This document shows, one piece after another, positions 25,969 to 35,691 of a stretch of 64,000 bases of DNA. Origin of the DNA: JAGVPT01 sp963827085. GTDB taxonomy: Bacteria > Bacteroidota > Ignavibacteria > UBA10030 > UBA8401. Made by a program: the position numbers and the translations under genes. The notes under the pieces were generated by a model that ran no database searches, was not told where the DNA came from, and worked only from the letters and a program-made list of their open reading frames with translations. Location: contig CAWGZY010000001.1 of NCBI GenBank assembly GCA_963827085.1, positions 248,001 through 312,000 on the forward strand. Reading direction: 5' to 3'. Within the stretch, counting starts at the first letter, position 1; each line of letters begins with the position of its first letter.

Positions 25969-28326
25969 ATGCTGAAGAACTACCTGAAGATCGCGATAAG
26001 GAACATTTCAAAAAACAAGCTCTATTCGTTCATCAACATTGCCGGCTTGGCGATAGGCATGGCATGTTTTATCCTCATTATGTTATGGGTGCAAGATGAA
26101 TTGAGCTACGAACGTTACAATAAAAATGCCGATCGTATTTGCCGCGTAATTTGGGACATGGATGGTACTCAAATCTTTGCGACGCCCGGTCCATTTGCCA
26201 ACTGGTTAAAAGAATCTGTCCCCGGTATCCAAGAGGTAACCAGGGTGAACGCTGATGTCAAAAAGCTTCAATACAAGGATAAAAAACTCGATGCAACCGT
26301 CCGTTTTATTGAGCCTCGCTTTTTCGATATTTTCACACTTCAATTTATAGAAGGCGATCCTAAAACAGCTTTAAACGATGCCGGGTCCATAATTATAACT
26401 GAAAGTACTGCGCAAAAGCTTTTTGGCGGGGAAGATGCCATCGGTAAAGCCATCGTCCAGGCAAACGATCCATATCCTCTGATAGTCGCAGGAGTTGTGA
26501 AAGACATTCCCCGGCTTACTCATGAATACCTGAGAAAAGCCGATTGTTTTCTTTCACTTGAGGCGCTCCGGAGTTCGCGGAACCCCGACAGCTGGTTCGA
26601 GCAAAATGCGGACTATAAAACTTACGCCCTCCTGAACAAAGGTGTTTCTTATTCGGCGGTGAGCGAAACAATGAACGCTGAGTTTAAAAAATTTCTGGAT
26701 AAGTATAACCCAGCACTGAGTGGTCATATAAATTTCTTTCTCCAGCCGATAACGAAAGCACATCTGTACTCAGATTTCAAGTTTGAAAATAAGGAAGGCA
26801 ACATTCAATATGTAATTTTCTTTACGCTTATCGCCGTATTCATATTATTCATGGCCTGCGTCAATTTCATGAACCTTGCAACCGCTCGTTCTATACGACG
26901 TACCAAAGAAGTCGGGTTGCGGAAGGTCATCGGAGCAAGTCGTTCGCAACTCATAAGGCAATTTCTTGGAGAATCAATCCTCATTTCCGCCATTGCTTTT
27001 GTTTTTGCCCTGGCTATCGTTGAATTATTTCTCCCGGCATTCAATACTTTTACCGGCAAACCGTTGTCCATCGACTTTTCAAACATCGAAATATTCATCG
27101 GCTTGATTTGCCTCCTCATTGTTACCGGCATCATTTCAGGAAGTTATCCTGCAATATTTCTTTCGTCCTTCACTCCGGTGAAGGTTTTGAAAGGACCGGC
27201 TAGTGGTCATTTGCGTCCATCATTGCTCCGACGGCTGCTGGTCATCGGCCAGTTCACGATTTCTATCGCGCTCATTATAGGGACGATTATCATATATCAA
27301 CAACTTCATTACATGAAGAATAAAGATTTGGGATTTGATAAAGAAAATCTGATCTATCTGGAAACGGAAGATTTTGCCGGGAAATATGAAACCATAAAAA
27401 ATGAATTGCTCCAGCATCCGGAAGTTATCAGTGTAGCCGCTTCAGGGGATATGCTTTTGAATATCGGCACCAATAACGTTGCCGATTGGGAAGGAATGGA
27501 TAAGAATGCAAAGTGGGTCAGCTTTCCAACTCTATATGTTACCGAAGACTTTGCGCAAACGTTTAAGCTAAAAATGGCAGAGGGGAGATTCTTCTCAAAA
27601 GAGCACCCATCCGACGAGATGGAAGGTTTTGTCATAAATGAAGCGGCCGTAAAAGCTATGCACATGCAAAATCCAATCGGCAAACGATTGAACGCCGGTA
27701 GGAAGTGTAAAATTATCGGAGTGGTAAAGGATTTTAATTTCAGGTCGCTGCGCAGCGAAGTCGAGCCTTTGATATTATCTCTCTATGGATTCAGGCATTT
27801 ATATGTGCGTGTAAAGTCAGACGATGTTGAGAAGACCATCGGGATGGTGGAGCAAATTTTTCATCGACAATATCCCGATCATGAATTCAGTACGCATTTT
27901 TTCGATGAAGAGGTCGACAAACTCTATCAATCGGAAGGAAGGATGGGAAACATCTTTGGGTATTTTTCAATCCTCGCAATATTCATCGCCTGTTTGGGTT
28001 TGTTCGGGCTCGTATCATTCGTTGCTGAGAACATGACCAAAGAGATTGGAATCCGTAAGGTGCTGGGTGCATCTGTTGCCAATGTGATGTTGACGCTTAC
28101 AAAAGATTTTGTACTGTGGACAGTGGTAGCCAACATCATAGCCTGGCCAATCGCGTACTTTGTTATGAATAAATGGCTGCACGGCTTTGCCTATCGCATT
28201 GAAATACGCTGGTGGGTGTTTGCCTCATCAGGAGGATCGGCGCTCGTGGTCGTACTTCTCACAGTATGTTATCAGGCGATCAAGGCAGCGACGGCGAACC
28301 CGGTTGAGTCGCTACGGTACGAATAA
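25969..28326 (+). CDS. MacB/FtsX-like ABC transporter permease 3
   Basis: 785 residues, AGAGGAACAAAAC before the ATG. N-terminal SFINIAGLAIGMACFILIML, first FtsX block MNLATARSIRRTKEVGLRKV, second block NMTKEIGIRKVLGAS, ending ATANPVESLRYE. Its last 40 bases are nearly the same as those of permeases 1 and 2. Inner membrane. With four such permeases and two ATPases, several alternative complexes are possible. Confidence 0.93.
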   Translation: MLKNYLKIAIRNISKNKLYSFINIAGLAIGMACFILIMLWVQDELSYERYNKNADRICRVIWDMDGTQIFATPGPFANWLKESVPGIQEVTRVNADVKKLQYKDKKLDATVRFIEPRFFDIFTLQFIEGDPKTALNDAGSIIITESTAQKLFGGEDAIGKAIVQANDPYPLIVAGVVKDIPRLTHEYLRKADCFLSLEALRSSRNPDSWFEQNADYKTYALLNKGVSYSAVSETMNAEFKKFLDKYNPALSGHINFFLQPITKAHLYSDFKFENKEGNIQYVIFFTLIAVFILFMACVNFMNLATARSIRRTKEVGLRKVIGASRSQLIRQFLGESILISAIAFVFALAIVELFLPAFNTFTGKPLSIDFSNIEIFIGLICLLIVTGIISGSYPAIFLSSFTPVKVLKGPASGHLRPSLLRRLLVIGQFTISIALIIGTIIIYQQLHYMKNKDLGFDKENLIYLETEDFAGKYETIKNELLQHPEVISVAASGDMLLNIGTNNVADWEGMDKNAKWVSFPTLYVTEDFAQTFKLKMAEGRFFSKEHPSDEMEGFVINEAAVKAMHMQNPIGKRLNAGRKCKIIGVVKDFNFRSLRSEVEPLILSLYGFRHLYVRVKSDDVEKTIGMVEQIFHRQYPDHEFSTHFFDEEVDKLYQSEGRMGNIFGYFSILAIFIACLGLFGLVSFVAENMTKEIGIRKVLGASVANVMLTLTKDFVLWTVVANIIAWPIAYFVMNKWLHGFAYRIEIRWWVFASSGGSALVVVLLTVCYQAIKAATANPVESLRYE

Positions 28327-28328
28327 AT

Positions 28329-28379
28329 GGAGACTGGAGGCAGGAGGCCGGTCTGCTGTATCCGGCGTCCGGTCTCCGG
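28329..28379. repeat. AGACAGG-type heptamer hairpin, permease 3-4 gap
   Basis: Left arm AGACTGG, AGGCAGG, AGGCCGG; nine-base loop; right arm complement AGACCGG, ACGCCGG. It is the cleanest and shortest solo hairpin of the family: GGAGAC(T/C)GGA(G/C)GC(A/C)GG pairs across the loop. Confidence 0.88.
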
Positions 28380-28416
28380 CATTGGATCGATGATCATCGA
28401 AAAGTAGAGGAAGTGC

Positions 28417-30858
28417 ATGCTAAGAAATTACCTGAAGGTTGCTGCAAGAAATTTGGTCAAGAACAAACTGCATTCATTCATTACCATCTTCGGACTGGCG
28501 TTCGGCATGGCATGTTTTCTTTTGATCTTCGGCTATGTGCAGTTTGAAAACAGCTACAATGATTTTCATGAGAATGCAAAAAATATTTACCGGTTAGATA
28601 AGAAAGTACAAGCGCAGGGTTATTCGTATTACCGTTCTCTGGCCGGCGCAACGATCGGGCCTCTTCTGCGCCAGCAATTTCCGGCGATAAGAAATATCGC
28701 GAGATTTGGATACCTCCCCGCGTGTTTGGTTGATGTTAATGAAAATGTGTACCGTGAGAAACGATTCTTGTTTTCTGACAGCAGCGTGTTTGCAGTGTTC
28801 ACATTCCCTTTAAAAATTGGGGATTCCAAAACTGCTTTGTCAAATCCATTTTCAGTCGTTATTACTCCTCAAACAGCAAAGAAATATTTTGGGAATGAAA
28901 ACCCTATCGGAAAAACAATTTATTTCCAGGTGAAAGAACTACCGGGCAAATTTGGTTTTACAGTCACAGGAATTTTGGAGGATATCCCCTCCAACTCTAC
29001 CATTAAATTCGATTTTCTTGCCTCGTTTTCCAGCTTCGACAGGATTGTGGGAAAAGCTGTGGATGATATGAACTGGGATGGTCCGGTCTGGACGTATGTA
29101 CAGCTTCAGGATAATTACGATCCGAAAAAGCTTGAAGCCTTATTCCCATCGTTTGCCGAAAAAAATATCCCGAAAACTAGTTTTAGTGCAACCACATTTA
29201 GGCTTGTGCCGCTAAAAGATACCTATTACGATAAGGGGGACGGATTGCCTCTTATGGACTGGGGAATAAAACCAGTCTCCTATCTGCTCTTAGTCGTTTC
29301 GTTTCTTGTTCTCTTCATCGCTTGCATTAATTACACAAACTTATTGTCCGCCCAATCAGTTACTCGTACAAAAGAAATTGGAGTCAGAAAAGCTCAAGGT
29401 GCAAGCCGGCTGCAGCTGATTATTCAATTTATAGGCGAATCCGTACTAGTTTCTCTGCTTTCTTTTTTGTTGGCAATTGCATTGGTCGAATTGCTGCTCC
29501 CTTCTTTCAAATCAGTGTTGAATGATGCGTATCCTTCCTTTGGAATATTGGCAAAACGAGACGTCGACTTTAACATCTTTAACCCCCGTATATTGGCGTA
29601 CATGTTGGCTACTTCGATCATTGTCGGCATCCTCTCCGGAATTTACCCGGCTCTTATTCTGAGCAGGCATAATGCCGCTCTCGTCCTGAAAGGAGAACGT
29701 AAAACGGGCACGTCGTCGGCATTAATGAGAAAAATATTGGTGATCACTCAATTTACCGTCTCCGTTATTTTCATAACGTGTTCTCTCCATATCTTACTGC
29801 AAATACAGTACTGGAAAAATGCCGATCTCGGATTTGACAAAGACAATTTAATCGTGTTGCCTGTTTACGATAACTCAGTCAAAGAGAAATACGATCTTTT
29901 CAAAAACAAATTGTTGCAAAGCACCAGCATACTCGGAGTGACTTCTTCGAATCTGATTCCAGGGGGTCAGGACGCGAATTATTGTTTCCTTCGTTCCGGG
30001 ACGGTAAAGGATCTGTGGGTTGCTACGTATTATGTAGACAAAGATTTTATACGTACGCTGAAGTTAAAAGTAAGCGAAGGAAGGGACTTCTCCAGTTCAA
30101 TCCCAGACGATCAAAAATCGGCGATCCTGATGAATCAGGCTGCCGTGAAAGCATGTGGGTGGAATGAAGTAGGCGGGCAGGAGATAGAGCTTTATACCAA
30201 GGAGACCGATAAGGCAGATGTTCTCTATACCGGAAAGGCGATCGGAGAGGTCGACAATTTCCAGTTTCGTTTTTTCGAACCGACCGATGCGCCATTGATC
30301 CTGAAAATAAATCCCGAAGTTATGAACTATATTCTGATTCGAACAAACAAAGCAAGCGAAGGGAATGCGATTGATGATATTAAATCTGCCTGGAAAGCGA
30401 TGGGGTTTGAGCAATCCTTTGAGTACTCATACTTGACAGATGAGCTGGAAGATTCGTATTCAATAGTTGAAGCATTCGATTCGTTCATTCGCTTTGGAGC
30501 GATCATTACCATTATTATTGCAAGCCTTGGTCTGTTTGGGTTGGCCTCATTTGTCATAGATCGAAAGACAAAAGAAATAGGAATCAGAAAGGTTATGGGC
30601 GCATCGGTAAAGGACATTATCTACAGGCTCGCGAAATCGTTTGTGGCTATGGTAGTGATTGCAAATATTATCGGGCTACTGGTCTCTTTCGAAGCGACAT
30701 CGTGGCTGCTTCAACAATTGCCAAACCATATCGGTATAAACATCTGGGTGCTCTTAACAACTTTTGTTTTTCTTGTGATATTTTCCTCTTTCATTGTTGG
30801 AATAAAATCGTTTAACGCAGCAAGTGCAAACCCCGTTAAATCCTTGAGGTATGAATGA
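28417..30858 (+). CDS. MacB/FtsX-like ABC transporter permease 4
   Basis: 813 residues, AGAGGAAGTGC before the ATG. SFITIFGLAFGMACFLLIFG, first block TNLLSAQSVTRTKEIGVRKA, second block VIDRKTKEIGIRKVMGAS, ending ASANPVKSLRYE. It is the most divergent of the four (NPVKSL instead of NPVESL). It is the last gene of the export operon, followed by an inverted heptamer element that could act as a terminator-like hairpin. Confidence 0.92.
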   Translation: MLRNYLKVAARNLVKNKLHSFITIFGLAFGMACFLLIFGYVQFENSYNDFHENAKNIYRLDKKVQAQGYSYYRSLAGATIGPLLRQQFPAIRNIARFGYLPACLVDVNENVYREKRFLFSDSSVFAVFTFPLKIGDSKTALSNPFSVVITPQTAKKYFGNENPIGKTIYFQVKELPGKFGFTVTGILEDIPSNSTIKFDFLASFSSFDRIVGKAVDDMNWDGPVWTYVQLQDNYDPKKLEALFPSFAEKNIPKTSFSATTFRLVPLKDTYYDKGDGLPLMDWGIKPVSYLLLVVSFLVLFIACINYTNLLSAQSVTRTKEIGVRKAQGASRLQLIIQFIGESVLVSLLSFLLAIALVELLLPSFKSVLNDAYPSFGILAKRDVDFNIFNPRILAYMLATSIIVGILSGIYPALILSRHNAALVLKGERKTGTSSALMRKILVITQFTVSVIFITCSLHILLQIQYWKNADLGFDKDNLIVLPVYDNSVKEKYDLFKNKLLQSTSILGVTSSNLIPGGQDANYCFLRSGTVKDLWVATYYVDKDFIRTLKLKVSEGRDFSSSIPDDQKSAILMNQAAVKACGWNEVGGQEIELYTKETDKADVLYTGKAIGEVDNFQFRFFEPTDAPLILKINPEVMNYILIRTNKASEGNAIDDIKSAWKAMGFEQSFEYSYLTDELEDSYSIVEAFDSFIRFGAIITIIIASLGLFGLASFVIDRKTKEIGIRKVMGASVKDIIYRLAKSFVAMVVIANIIGLLVSFEATSWLLQQLPNHIGINIWVLLTTFVFLVIFSSFIVGIKSFNAASANPVKSLRYE

Positions 30859-30867
30859 GGTTTGTTT

Positions 30868-30922
30868 CAATTATCAATGATCAATGAACAATGATCATTG
30901 TTCATTGATTATTGTTCATTGG
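30868..30922. repeat. CAATGAT-type heptamer hairpin after export operon
   Basis: Left arm CAATTAT, CAATGAT, CAATGAA, CAATGAT; right arm complement CAATGAA, CAATAAT, CAATGAA, CAATG. Arms meet almost without loop (TGATCATTG), so a long perfect-to-near-perfect cruciform is possible. Confidence 0.88.
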
Positions 30923-31008
30923 ACAAAAGTTCTGCGTAAAATCTTGACTCTCTCTGCAAATCCAGATACCTTTCTACACCTCATCGTCATTTCAGAAGAC
31001 CGTCACAG

Positions 31009-32856
31009 ATGATATCGTTCAACCGATTCTTGATTACTCTGATACTTCCTGCCTCCATCGCAATATCCGGAGCAAATCCTGTGCACGTGTGGGAAAAGCG
31101 AGAAATCACGCTCACTGCCGCGAATTCGTACAACAATGCCTACACGAATGTGATCGTTTGGGTGGATCTCACAGGTCCTGGTTTTAATAAACGGGTCTAT
31201 GGTTTTTGGGACGGAGGGGAGACGTTTCGCGTACGGATTGTTGCCACAGAACCCGGTACGTGGACATGGAAAAGCGGATCGGCTCCGGACGATCCGGGTC
31301 TTGCCGATCAATCGGGTTCATTTGAAGCAGTGGCATGGAGTGAAGCTGAGAAAACTGTCAACTCTCTTCGCCGAGGTTTTCTTCGTTCGACAGCGAACCA
31401 TCATGCGTTGGAGTACGCCGACAGCACTCCCTTTCTCGCCATAGGAGATACGTGGTATTCCGTCGGAACTAACCGCTTTCGGTGGTATGACGACGACAAA
31501 GAGCGGTCGATCGATTCAACCGCAGGATTCAAGGATTATGTACGATGCCGTAAGGCACAAGGCTACAACTGGGTCAACGTCATCGCCGCATTCCCTAATT
31601 GGATGACCGACGGAAAGCCGTGGCACATCGTTATGGACGATTCAGCAAAGACGACCGTTCGTTCCGCATGGCTTGAATTCGGAACGGGGAGCGCTAAGAA
31701 TATGGACAACGAAGGGGGGCGGCCGTTTTTCTTTCCCGGTAAAATACCGGGTTACGAGCAGCAGTTTCCGGATGTGGATCGCATCAACCCTGAGTACTTC
31801 AAGTATGTGGACAGAAAGATCGATTACCTCAACGCGAACGGCTTCATCCCATTCATCGAAGTTTCAAGGCGCGATGCAGGGCTATGCTGGTACAAATACT
31901 ACGGGTGGCCCGACTCCTATGCTCGCTTCATCCAATACATTTTCGCCCGTTACCAGGCCAACAACGCCGTTCTCAGCCCGATCCATCTCGACATCATCGA
32001 CGAGACTGTAAGCCCTGACGATTACACCGCGGCAATTCATTCCGTCGAGAAAAAATTTGGATTACCCCCTTTTGGTACATTGCTCTCCGCTAATGCGAAT
32101 CCATCGACACTCGAAAACTGGGGCGACAGCTCGTGGGTAACGCTGCACCAGATCGGCAATATGCGCGAACACGACAACTACTGGTACCTCACCGAGATTT
32201 TTAACTTGAAAGATCCAAAACCTGCGCTCAACGGCGAGCCATACTATGCCGGTTATAGAGACGCGCGCGGACCGGGATCCGCCAATTACACTCGCGGTGC
32301 AGTTGGAGGCTCCGAGTTAGATGATGCATTCGTCCGATCGGGAATATACGGAAGCTTTCTTTCCGGAGGATTTGCCGGGCACGTTTATGGAGCCGAAGGA
32401 ATTTGGGGCGCCGATATCGAACCATCCGCCCCCGTCCACATGTGGGATGCGTTTCAATGGCGGTCGGGTGCACAGATGCAATACCTGCGAACATTCGCAT
32501 TTTCAATCGGACGGCATTATCAGGACCTTGTTCCGTTGCCCGACCTCGTCTCTCCAAACAAAACGCAGGTCACACTTGGATATGAAGGATGGGCGTATTG
32601 TGCGCGCACCGATGACAAGAAATTTTTCCTCGCCTATTTTGAAAAAGGATGTCTGCAATCTCAGATTCGAGGAGCCCGGCTCAACAGCCGGTACAGGGCA
32701 CAATGGTTTAACCCGTGCAACGGCGATTGGATAAACGCAGGTAATGGAATGGTGTATGCCAACAAGATCGGCATTATTGCATTGCCTCAATTTCCGGGAA
32801 ATGCCGATTGGGGACTCCGGCTTGTTTACGAAGGTCCTGGAACAAAAGCTGAATGA
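31009..32856 (+). CDS. Glycoside hydrolase, DUF5060 plus DUF4038-type barrel
   Basis: 615 residues with a signal peptide (SFNRFLITLILPASIAISG). The N-terminal beta-sandwich (about 25-110: WEKREITLTA, GFWDGGETFRVRIVATEPGTW) matches DUF5060. The barrel that follows (FLAIGDTWYS, KAQGYNWVNVIAAFPNW, INPEYFKYVDRKIDYLNANG, PIHLDIIDE) is of the DUF4038/GH140-like class; the Asp/Glu in DIIDE and NGEPYYAG are candidate catalytic residues. A C-terminal beta-domain ends near 610. It is a secreted polysaccharide-degrading enzyme; substrate not deducible. Confidence 0.8.
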   Translation: MISFNRFLITLILPASIAISGANPVHVWEKREITLTAANSYNNAYTNVIVWVDLTGPGFNKRVYGFWDGGETFRVRIVATEPGTWTWKSGSAPDDPGLADQSGSFEAVAWSEAEKTVNSLRRGFLRSTANHHALEYADSTPFLAIGDTWYSVGTNRFRWYDDDKERSIDSTAGFKDYVRCRKAQGYNWVNVIAAFPNWMTDGKPWHIVMDDSAKTTVRSAWLEFGTGSAKNMDNEGGRPFFFPGKIPGYEQQFPDVDRINPEYFKYVDRKIDYLNANGFIPFIEVSRRDAGLCWYKYYGWPDSYARFIQYIFARYQANNAVLSPIHLDIIDETVSPDDYTAAIHSVEKKFGLPPFGTLLSANANPSTLENWGDSSWVTLHQIGNMREHDNYWYLTEIFNLKDPKPALNGEPYYAGYRDARGPGSANYTRGAVGGSELDDAFVRSGIYGSFLSGGFAGHVYGAEGIWGADIEPSAPVHMWDAFQWRSGAQMQYLRTFAFSIGRHYQDLVPLPDLVSPNKTQVTLGYEGWAYCARTDDKKFFLAYFEKGCLQSQIRGARLNSRYRAQWFNPCNGDWINAGNGMVYANKIGIIALPQFPGNADWGLRLVYEGPGTKAE

Positions 32857-32931
32857 TGTGTGACGCCCGCGTGAGAGCATAGACTAGACTCAGCGGAGGG
32901 GATTGTCAAAAAAACTTGACGGTATACTACT

Positions 32932-34704
32932 GTGAGATATCTGCCATTTCGTACATCATACCTTTGCGTCTTTCTTTGTAGCTTCGCGATTGTTCACGGC
33001 GGGATGGCGCAGAACGATTCTACCAAGACCGCTCATTTTGAAAATGGATACAAAGAGTATCACTATGGAATTCCATTTCTGTATTTGAAAGGAACAGATT
33101 ACGAGGTTGGCTTAGAATACGGTCATCTTCTTCACGACGAGCTAAAAAGTTTATACGGAGAATTCGAAATATTTAAGCAGAATATGATGAATAATGAAAT
33201 AAAATATCTTCCATGGTACGAACGAGTGTTCGCGAATCTTTTCGGAGGGATAGTGTTCAAGCATACGATCAACGTATATGCCGACCAACTTCCTGACGAT
33301 ATCCAGGACCAAATACGGGGGGCGGCTGAAGGTTCCTCTTTGCCGGAATCGTTCTTCCGGGAAATTCAAGTCATCGCCGATTTGTATTCAAACCGATGCG
33401 AGGCGATTGTGGTAAAAAAAGGAAACCACACGTATCACTGTCATAATCTCGACCAGCCGATGCCGCTTAGTTTGATTTCACAATATCCGGTCATTGTCAA
33501 TTATGACATCACAGGAAAACAAAAGTATACCGATCTTGGTTTCGCAGCATGCTTGATGATCACGACCGCATTCAATGAATCAGGCATATCGCTGTCCGAA
33601 AACGGCAATAATAATCCGCGCGGATTCGATAAAAGTAATTGCAGCCTTTATTCTGAGAAAAGTAAGATCATTACAGAGACGCATGATCTAAGGGAAGTTG
33701 ATTCACTTGTCCGTACACTCAAATTTCCGATGGGTTTGATCTACACGATATCAAGCAGCAGAGAAAAACAAGCGATGGTGAGCGATTGTATCGGCTCTAT
33801 AAAGGCGACAACACCGGTCAGCAACTATCAGTTTGTGGCGAACAGAACCGTGTCGAAGGAATTAGGTACGAAGAGCGAAACAATTTACTCCGGCGATTTC
33901 CATGATACTGCAAGAGAATTGAAATTTGCCGAACTGATAGATACCTCGAAAGCGAACATGGTTGATGAAGTCATCGGCATTCTCGGCAACTCCGACTTTT
34001 ATCATTACTCCGACCCGATTCCTGTTCATTTGGAATCACTCCATAATTATGAAACTGATCAATCGGTTGTCTTCGACCTGGCTGATTCCTCAGTTTACTT
34101 TACGTATTTTGCTCACTTTGCGGCGTGGAATAGATGGCTGAAGTATAATTATGTTACACATGAGGTCAGCGTCTATAAAGAAGCCGATCCGAGATTGAGC
34201 GATCCTGCTCTCGCAATGCTGAACGAGATCTACGGAAAGACCGAATCCTGCGATTGGCGGGACAGTTCAAACGTTCGCACGTTAGTGAATACGATCGTCG
34301 AATCAGGCGTCAAAAATTATTTCACGCTCGATTTTCTCTCAACCACATATTTGAACTATTATCACACCCCCGCGCAAGCAAAAATCTATGCCGACATGTT
34401 GATTGAACAATACCCGGATATCATAACCGGGTATTACACCAAAGGGCGGGCACTTGAATCAGAAAATAGAATGGATGAGGCCGTTGCTGCATACTCGCTT
34501 GCACTGAAGAGCAATATCCAATGCGAATATTACCAGGCAGAGACAAACGAACACCTTGCTCTCACATATTATTCCCTTGGAAAAAAGGACATCGCGGCTG
34601 AATATGCAGATAAATCACTCTATATTCAAAGACAATACTGGATACCAGACTACCTGGATGGGAGAATTCAGAGGCTTGAAAAGATCAAAAACAAAACTGA
34701 CTAA
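32932..34704 (+). CDS. C45-like Ntn-hydrolase (acyltransferase/amidase) with TPR tail
   Basis: 590 residues from a GTG at 32932, giving a signal peptide (LCVFLCSFAIVHGGMAQ). Region 40-360 resembles the C45/acyl-CoA:6-APA acyltransferase and choloylglycine hydrolase superfamily: YEVGLEYGHLL, DQIRGAAEGS, then RCEAIVV with Cys156 the probable nucleophile, and HCHNLDQP. In classical members the nucleophile is exposed by autocleavage. The C-terminus (about 470-580) has tetratricopeptide-like helices (GYYTKGRALESENRMDEAV). Substrate unknown; peptide or acyl-amide hydrolysis is likely. Confidence 0.72.
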   Translation: MRYLPFRTSYLCVFLCSFAIVHGGMAQNDSTKTAHFENGYKEYHYGIPFLYLKGTDYEVGLEYGHLLHDELKSLYGEFEIFKQNMMNNEIKYLPWYERVFANLFGGIVFKHTINVYADQLPDDIQDQIRGAAEGSSLPESFFREIQVIADLYSNRCEAIVVKKGNHTYHCHNLDQPMPLSLISQYPVIVNYDITGKQKYTDLGFAACLMITTAFNESGISLSENGNNNPRGFDKSNCSLYSEKSKIITETHDLREVDSLVRTLKFPMGLIYTISSSREKQAMVSDCIGSIKATTPVSNYQFVANRTVSKELGTKSETIYSGDFHDTARELKFAELIDTSKANMVDEVIGILGNSDFYHYSDPIPVHLESLHNYETDQSVVFDLADSSVYFTYFAHFAAWNRWLKYNYVTHEVSVYKEADPRLSDPALAMLNEIYGKTESCDWRDSSNVRTLVNTIVESGVKNYFTLDFLSTTYLNYYHTPAQAKIYADMLIEQYPDIITGYYTKGRALESENRMDEAVAAYSLALKSNIQCEYYQAETNEHLALTYYSLGKKDIAAEYADKSLYIQRQYWIPDYLDGRIQRLEKIKNKTD

Positions 34705-34745
34705 TTTAAGGATTGGGGTTGGTTCACAAACGCCGACGTTTGGCC

Positions 34746-35240
34746 ATGAAAAATATTTTGCATTACCTCGTAAGTTGCTTTATCCTGATAATTCCAATTC
34801 TATTGTGGAATGTTTTGTTCGCATCATCGCTCCCCAGAGGATATGCGATGGAATTTTTTTGGCGGAATATTCCTCCATATATCGGTACCGTCGAAAATAT
34901 TCTGCGCATAGTGGTGTTGCTTCTTCCGCTTCTTATGCCGCTGACGATTAAATCGGATTCTCAAAAAATTGGAGTGGCCATCTTTGTCATAGGAGTGTTG
35001 ATATATTTTTCTTCGTGGCTCGTGCAGATCTATTTCCCCGAAAGCGCATGGAGCAGAAGTGTGTTTGGGTTCATGGCTCCGGCGTACACTACAATGATAT
35101 GGTTCATCGGCATAGGGTTGATAGGCGAAACATTGTTTGTTGATATACCATATCATCCAATGATCTACATCGGCATTTCTGCCGTATTTGTTGTGTTTCA
35201 TTCTCTCCATTCATATATTATTTACACACGGCTCCAATGA
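34746..35240 (+). CDS. Multi-pass membrane protein of unknown function
   Basis: 164 residues from the ATG at 34746; the frame is open to a TTG at 34713, but the upstream residues (GLVHKRRRLA) do not look conserved. Four or five hydrophobic segments: LVSCFILIIPILLWNVLF, ILRIVVLLLPLLMPL, IGVAIFVIGVLIYFSSW, TMIWFIGIGLIGETL and MIYIGISAVFVVFHSL. No recognised motif. It follows the C45-like hydrolase by 41 bases and may be co-transcribed. Confidence 0.6.
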   Translation: MKNILHYLVSCFILIIPILLWNVLFASSLPRGYAMEFFWRNIPPYIGTVENILRIVVLLLPLLMPLTIKSDSQKIGVAIFVIGVLIYFSSWLVQIYFPESAWSRSVFGFMAPAYTTMIWFIGIGLIGETLFVDIPYHPMIYIGISAVFVVFHSLHSYIIYTRLQ

Positions 35241-35691
35241 GAACGTCCGACATCTTCGTACCCTTGATCGAGCTCCTAAAGCCTGCAACGATTTCTCTTT
35301 CGTTATCGAATATCACATGAACGCCGCCACTTCAACTGCCTTCATCTTCCCACATCATGTGAAATGCCTGGCGTTCTATCCTTCGTTGCACTCTTTCCGA
35401 TGAAGAAAAAGCCATAAGATTCTTATTGGCTCCGGGTATGCTCGTATTCACAATCCTTTTCAAAGCGTTGTGTTGCAATAAATGAAATACTGTAGAGCTT
35501 CGGTAGAAGTGATTATTCGCCTAATTTTTTAGACATAGTAATACAGCTTGAGACTTCTGAATAAATCCAAAATACGTCTCGCGCAAAGACGCGAAGTCGC
35601 AAATTGGTCATATAATAAACATCTTCGCGCCTTTGCGGCTTGGCGAGAGGCAATTTTTCTGATGTCTCAGCTTATATTTTGAAAGGACGCC
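35241..35691. other. Gap with MITE-like element, otherwise empty
   Basis: No convincing gene in 451 bases. The first half has only short frames. The second half contains the inverted-repeat element at 35545-35672, which ends 19 bases before the next start. Confidence 0.5.
35545..35672. mobile_element. MITE-like element with internal 8-nt-word hairpin
   Basis: Ends: left AGCTTGAGACTTCTGAA; right, read on the minus strand, AGCTGAGACATCAGAAAAA, an imperfect terminal inverted pair. Inside are CGCAAAGA, CGCGAAGT, CGCAAATT units and, opposite, CTTCGCGCCTTTGCGGCTTG. The same word style is found in the MITEs at 53747 and 59085. Confidence 0.6.

Noticed and set aside
35188..35403. Possible small protein gene overlapping the end of the membrane protein
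   Set aside because: No ribosome site, overlaps a better gene, and composition looks non-coding.
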